From the NCBI GenBank assembly GCA_938073745.1, contig CALJFR010000033.1, positions 1 through 32,283 of the forward strand: a DNA stretch of 32,283 nt. The letters run 5' to 3'. The notes under the pieces were generated by a model. It did no database searches and was not told where the DNA came from. It worked only from the letters and a program-made list of their open reading frames with translations. Both the position numbers and the translations under genes were made by a program. Each line of letters begins with the position of its first letter. Within the stretch, counting starts at the first letter, position 1. Shown piece after piece: positions 29,247-32,283 of the stretch. This DNA comes from an uncultured Flavobacteriales bacterium (lineage in GTDB: Bacteria; Bacteroidota; Bacteroidia; Flavobacteriales; BACL11).

Positions 29247-30269
29247 CTATTTATATTTTAAATTATTTTTATTTAAGTTTTCTAAAGCATCAATAGCAAA
29301 ATTATATTCCGGATTAATCTCTATTGCGCGTTTATAATCAACCTCAGCTTGTGCAATATTACCAATTGTTTCAAAGCAAATTCCTCTAGCGTAATAAGAT
29401 TCAAAAAAACTTGGATTAGAATATATTGCATCTGCAAAATTATTTACAGCTATATCATGCAAATCAAGTTCCATATGAATAAATCCAATATTATAATGAG
29501 TGTTAGCATTAAATGCATCAAAAGCAAGCAATAAATTATATGTCTCAAGAGCTTTGTTATAAAGAAAGTTACTTTGGTAATAAAGAGCTAAATTATACAT
29601 GGAAATTACGTTTGAAGAATCAATTTTCAAAGCATTTAAATAATATGTTTCTGCTAATGTATCATTCATACCTTGATAAACTAAAGCTAATTCAATATAA
29701 GGTTCAATATACTCAGGATTAATATTAATACTATTTTGAAAACAATTAATTGCTTCATCATCTTGTCTTAATTTTTTAAATGCATAACCCATTAAGTGAT
29801 GAATTTTGTATTGATTATACTCTTTGGTTAAAGATTTATTAAAACAATCAATGGCTTGCTTATATCTTCCATATGCTATATTTATTTCTCCATATAAAGA
29901 AAATGCCAAAAAATTATCAGGATCAATTTCTATAGAATTTTTAATACAATCTAAGGCGAGTTTTCCGTACTCGGATTTTGTTTGATCATATTTAGAAATT
30001 TCGAAATAACAAAAGGCAGCTAGAAAATTACATCTGCTATTTAAAGAGTCTATTGACAAACATTGATTTAAATCAAATAATGCAGATTCGTATTTTTTTA
30101 AATTTAAATTATAATTTACCCGATTTAAAATCAAATTGACATCATTTGGATTCTGATTAATTTTTTCAGAAAGCAAAACAATATCAGATTTTTCTGTTTT
30201 AGAATCTTTATTATTAGTTTGACAAGAAAAAAAAAGAGATAAAGAGAATAAAAAGAAAATTAATCTCAT
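29247..30269 (-). CDS. Tetratricopeptide repeat lipoprotein
   Basis: Lipobox FSLSLFFSC; repeated TPR units (YKQAIDCFNKSL, DDEAINCFQNSININPEYIEPYIELALVY, AQAEVDYKRAIEINPEYNFA). Confidence 0.9.
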   Translation of the reverse strand: MRLIFFLFSLSLFFSCQTNNKDSKTEKSDIVLLSEKINQNPNDVNLILNRVNYNLNLKKYESALFDLNQCLSIDSLNSRCNFLAAFCYFEISKYDQTKSEYGKLALDCIKNSIEIDPDNFLAFSLYGEINIAYGRYKQAIDCFNKSLTKEYNQYKIHHLMGYAFKKLRQDDEAINCFQNSININPEYIEPYIELALVYQGMNDTLAETYYLNALKIDSSNVISMYNLALYYQSNFLYNKALETYNLLLAFDAFNANTHYNIGFIHMELDLHDIAVNNFADAIYSNPSFFESYYARGICFETIGNIAQAEVDYKRAIEINPEYNFAIDALENLNKNNLKYK

Positions 30270-30276
30270 AAGTCAT

Positions 30277-31272
30277 TTAAGCTGAAATCTCCTTTATTTT
30301 GGTTTCTATTTCTTCGCATAACTCAGGGTTATCAGAAATCATTTGCTTAACTGCATCTCTTCCTTGGCCAAGTTTAGTGTCATTATAACTAAACCACGAT
30401 CCACTTTTATTTACAATATCAAGATCTACAGCTTTATCAAGTATTTCTCCAGATCTTGAGATTCCTTGCCCAAACATTATATCAAACTCAACTTTTTTAA
30501 ACGGAGGAGCTACTTTATTTTTCACAACTTTAACTCTGGTTCTATTTCCAGTAATATTTTCGCCATTTTTAATAGCTCCAATTCTTCTAATATCGAGTCT
30601 AATTGAAGAGTAAAATTTCAGAGCATTTCCTCCTGTAGTAGTTTCTGGATTACCAAACATTACACCGATTTTCATTCGTATCTGATTGATAAAAATACAT
30701 GTACAACCTGTTTTACTAATAGTAGCTGTTAATTTTCTTAATGCTTGTGACATTAGCCTTGCATGTAAACCCATCTTAGAATCACCCATTTCTCCATCTA
30801 TCTCAGATTTAGGAGTTAATGCAGCAACTGAATCAATAACTACTAGATCAACAGCTCCAGAACTTATTAAATGATCAGCAATTTCTAAAGCTTGTTCACC
30901 ATTATCGGGTTGTGAAATTAAAAGATTATCAATGTCTACACCTAAAGAAGAAGCATAAACAGAATCAAAGGCGTGCTCAGCATCAATAAATGCTGCAATA
31001 CCACCTTGTTTTTGTACTTCGGCAATTGCATGAATTGTCAAGGTAGTTTTTCCAGAAGATTCAGGGCCATAAATTTCAATTACACGACCTCTTGGATAAC
31101 CACCTACACCTAAGGCTAAATCTAAACCAATCGATCCGGTTGGAATAACTTCAATATCCTCAGCAATTTTATCACCAAGTTTCATTACTACACCTTTTCC
31201 GTATGATTTTTCTAGTTTTCCTAGAGTAAGCTCTAAAACTTTAAGTTTAGCATCTTTTTCTTTATCACTCAT
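30277..31272 (-). CDS. recA: Recombinase RecA
   Basis: [77 protein letters not shown]. Confidence 0.97.
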   Translation of the reverse strand: MSDKEKDAKLKVLELTLGKLEKSYGKGVVMKLGDKIAEDIEVIPTGSIGLDLALGVGGYPRGRVIEIYGPESSGKTTLTIHAIAEVQKQGGIAAFIDAEHAFDSVYASSLGVDIDNLLISQPDNGEQALEIADHLISSGAVDLVVIDSVAALTPKSEIDGEMGDSKMGLHARLMSQALRKLTATISKTGCTCIFINQIRMKIGVMFGNPETTTGGNALKFYSSIRLDIRRIGAIKNGENITGNRTRVKVVKNKVAPPFKKVEFDIMFGQGISRSGEILDKAVDLDIVNKSGSWFSYNDTKLGQGRDAVKQMISDNPELCEEIETKIKEISA

Positions 31273-31374
31273 AATTTATTTTTATACAAATTACTAAAAA
31301 TATCCTATAACGCTAATGAAATAAAATCAGTAATTATTAACAAAAATCAATTTTTTAGAAAATCAATGATTAAG

Positions 31375-31542
31375 TTAATTTAATGAATATAAAAACTTAT
31401 CCTTTGATGTGTGTTTTACAGATTTTGAGTACGATAAAATGAAATTTAATGTCTCTTGAGATGGGCCATCATTTTTATCGATTAAATTATTAGAAGTATG
31501 TTTATTTAAGTTTTTTTTACTTTTAGTAGAGTTTTTATGCAT
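31375..31542 (-). CDS. 55-aa small protein of unknown function (not in ORF track)
   Basis: ATG at 31542 to TAA: MHKNSTKSKKNLNKHTSNNLIDKNDGPSQETLNFILSYSKSVKHTSKDKFLYSLN; polar N-terminus followed by a PSQETLNFILSYSKSV block resembling short proteins encoded near sigma factors in Flavobacteriia. Confidence 0.6.
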   Translation of the reverse strand: MHKNSTKSKKNLNKHTSNNLIDKNDGPSQETLNFILSYSKSVKHTSKDKFLYSLN

Positions 31543-31602
31543 ATATACCTTTTTGATTAATACATAAATAACGAAAAGTAAAGTTAAATATTATAAAAAA
31601 AA

Positions 31603-32187
31603 CTATTTATGTAAATCAACATGTCTTTTTTTGCTTAAAACTCTAAGGTTTATTAGTGCATAACGCATTCTTCCAAGAGCTGTATTTATAGAGACATCAA
31701 AATACTCTGCAATTTTCTTAAAACTCATCTCTTCAAAATAACGCATCTTAAGAACTTCCCTTTGATCATTTGGTAATAAGTTGATTAAAGCTCTTAAATC
31801 ATTAAAAATTTGATCTCTAATTAAACGATCATCAACATTAATACTATCATCTTTAATAATATCAAAAATATCAAAATCATTATTTGATCTGACCATATGC
31901 ATTTTCTTTTGCTTTCTAAAATGATCAATTACTAGATTGTGTGCAATTCTCATTATCCAAGGAAGAAATTTACCTTCTTCATTATATTTTCCTTTTTGAA
32001 GAGAATTAACCACTTTTACATAAGTATCTTGAAAGATATCTTCACTAAGGTCCTTATTTTTAATTTTAGACATAATAAAAGCAAAGACTCTATTTTTGTG
32101 TCTATTTAATAAAACTTCAAAGGAGTAGTTATCTCCATTTATATATTTTTTTACTAATTCTTGATCTGAAAGATTACTTGAAAGCAT
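31603..32187 (-). CDS. RNA polymerase sigma-70 factor, ECF-like
   Basis: Region 2 (ILFNRHKNRVFAFI-like: LLNRHKNRVFAFIMSKIKNKDLSEDIFQDTYVKVV, WIMRIAHNLVIDHFRK) and region 4 (LPNDQREVLKMRYFEEMSFKKIAEYFDVSINTALGRMRYALINLR). Confidence 0.95.
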   Translation of the reverse strand: MLSSNLSDQELVKKYINGDNYSFEVLLNRHKNRVFAFIMSKIKNKDLSEDIFQDTYVKVVNSLQKGKYNEEGKFLPWIMRIAHNLVIDHFRKQKKMHMVRSNNDFDIFDIIKDDSINVDDRLIRDQIFNDLRALINLLPNDQREVLKMRYFEEMSFKKIAEYFDVSINTALGRMRYALINLRVLSKKRHVDLHK

Positions 32188-32283
32188 ACTACTTTAATTT
32201 AGTTAATAAAAATTTAAGTAGAAATTTATGCTATAAGCTTTAAGGTTTAATAATTAAGTGTCAAAAATACTTAAAGTTTAGAA

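Noticed and set aside
1-32283. CRISPR arrays, tRNA/rRNA genes, transposases, integrases, toxin-antitoxin or defence islands
   Set aside because: None recognised; the content reads as housekeeping genes.

Overview
AT-rich window that reads as core chromosome of a Bacteroidota/Flavobacteriia-type bacterium: TAnnTTTG-type -7 promoter elements, BshA, DUF3276, DUF5683, DUF1573, HYC_CC_PP-like and WbqC families, and a YajC-DUF1573-NusB cluster. Left to right: 3' end of methylmalonyl-CoA mutase; TonB-dependent receptor plus Cys-rich HYC_CC_PP-like small protein; ornithine aminotransferase; RlmD-type 23S rRNA methyltransferase; an untracked 38-aa membrane microprotein; coaE; bshA; a GH3-beta-lactamase fusion; a 70-aa small protein, mutL, two rhomboids and an EEP hydrolase; yajC/DUF1573/nusB/leucine-dehydrogenase-like; ABC exporter; DUF3276; parA-parB-DUF5683-dapB-lepB-wbqC; thrS-infC-rpmI-rplT; a 134-aa protein of unknown function; YqeY-like; TPR lipoprotein; recA; an untracked 55-aa sORF; an ECF-like sigma factor. 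I saw no tRNA/rRNA gene, CRISPR array, transposase, prophage or defence island. I do not see an obvious new multi-gene system. The best leads are: infC apparently starting at a rare ATC codon (the ORF track gives only a truncated version); several genes whose -7 element sits 4-5 nt before the start codon (possible leaderless transcripts); two small ORFs missing from the track; a perfect 20-bp palindrome between the Cys-rich protein and TonB receptor genes; an orphan 134-aa gene after rplT; and a hairpin in the rpmI-rplT spacer.
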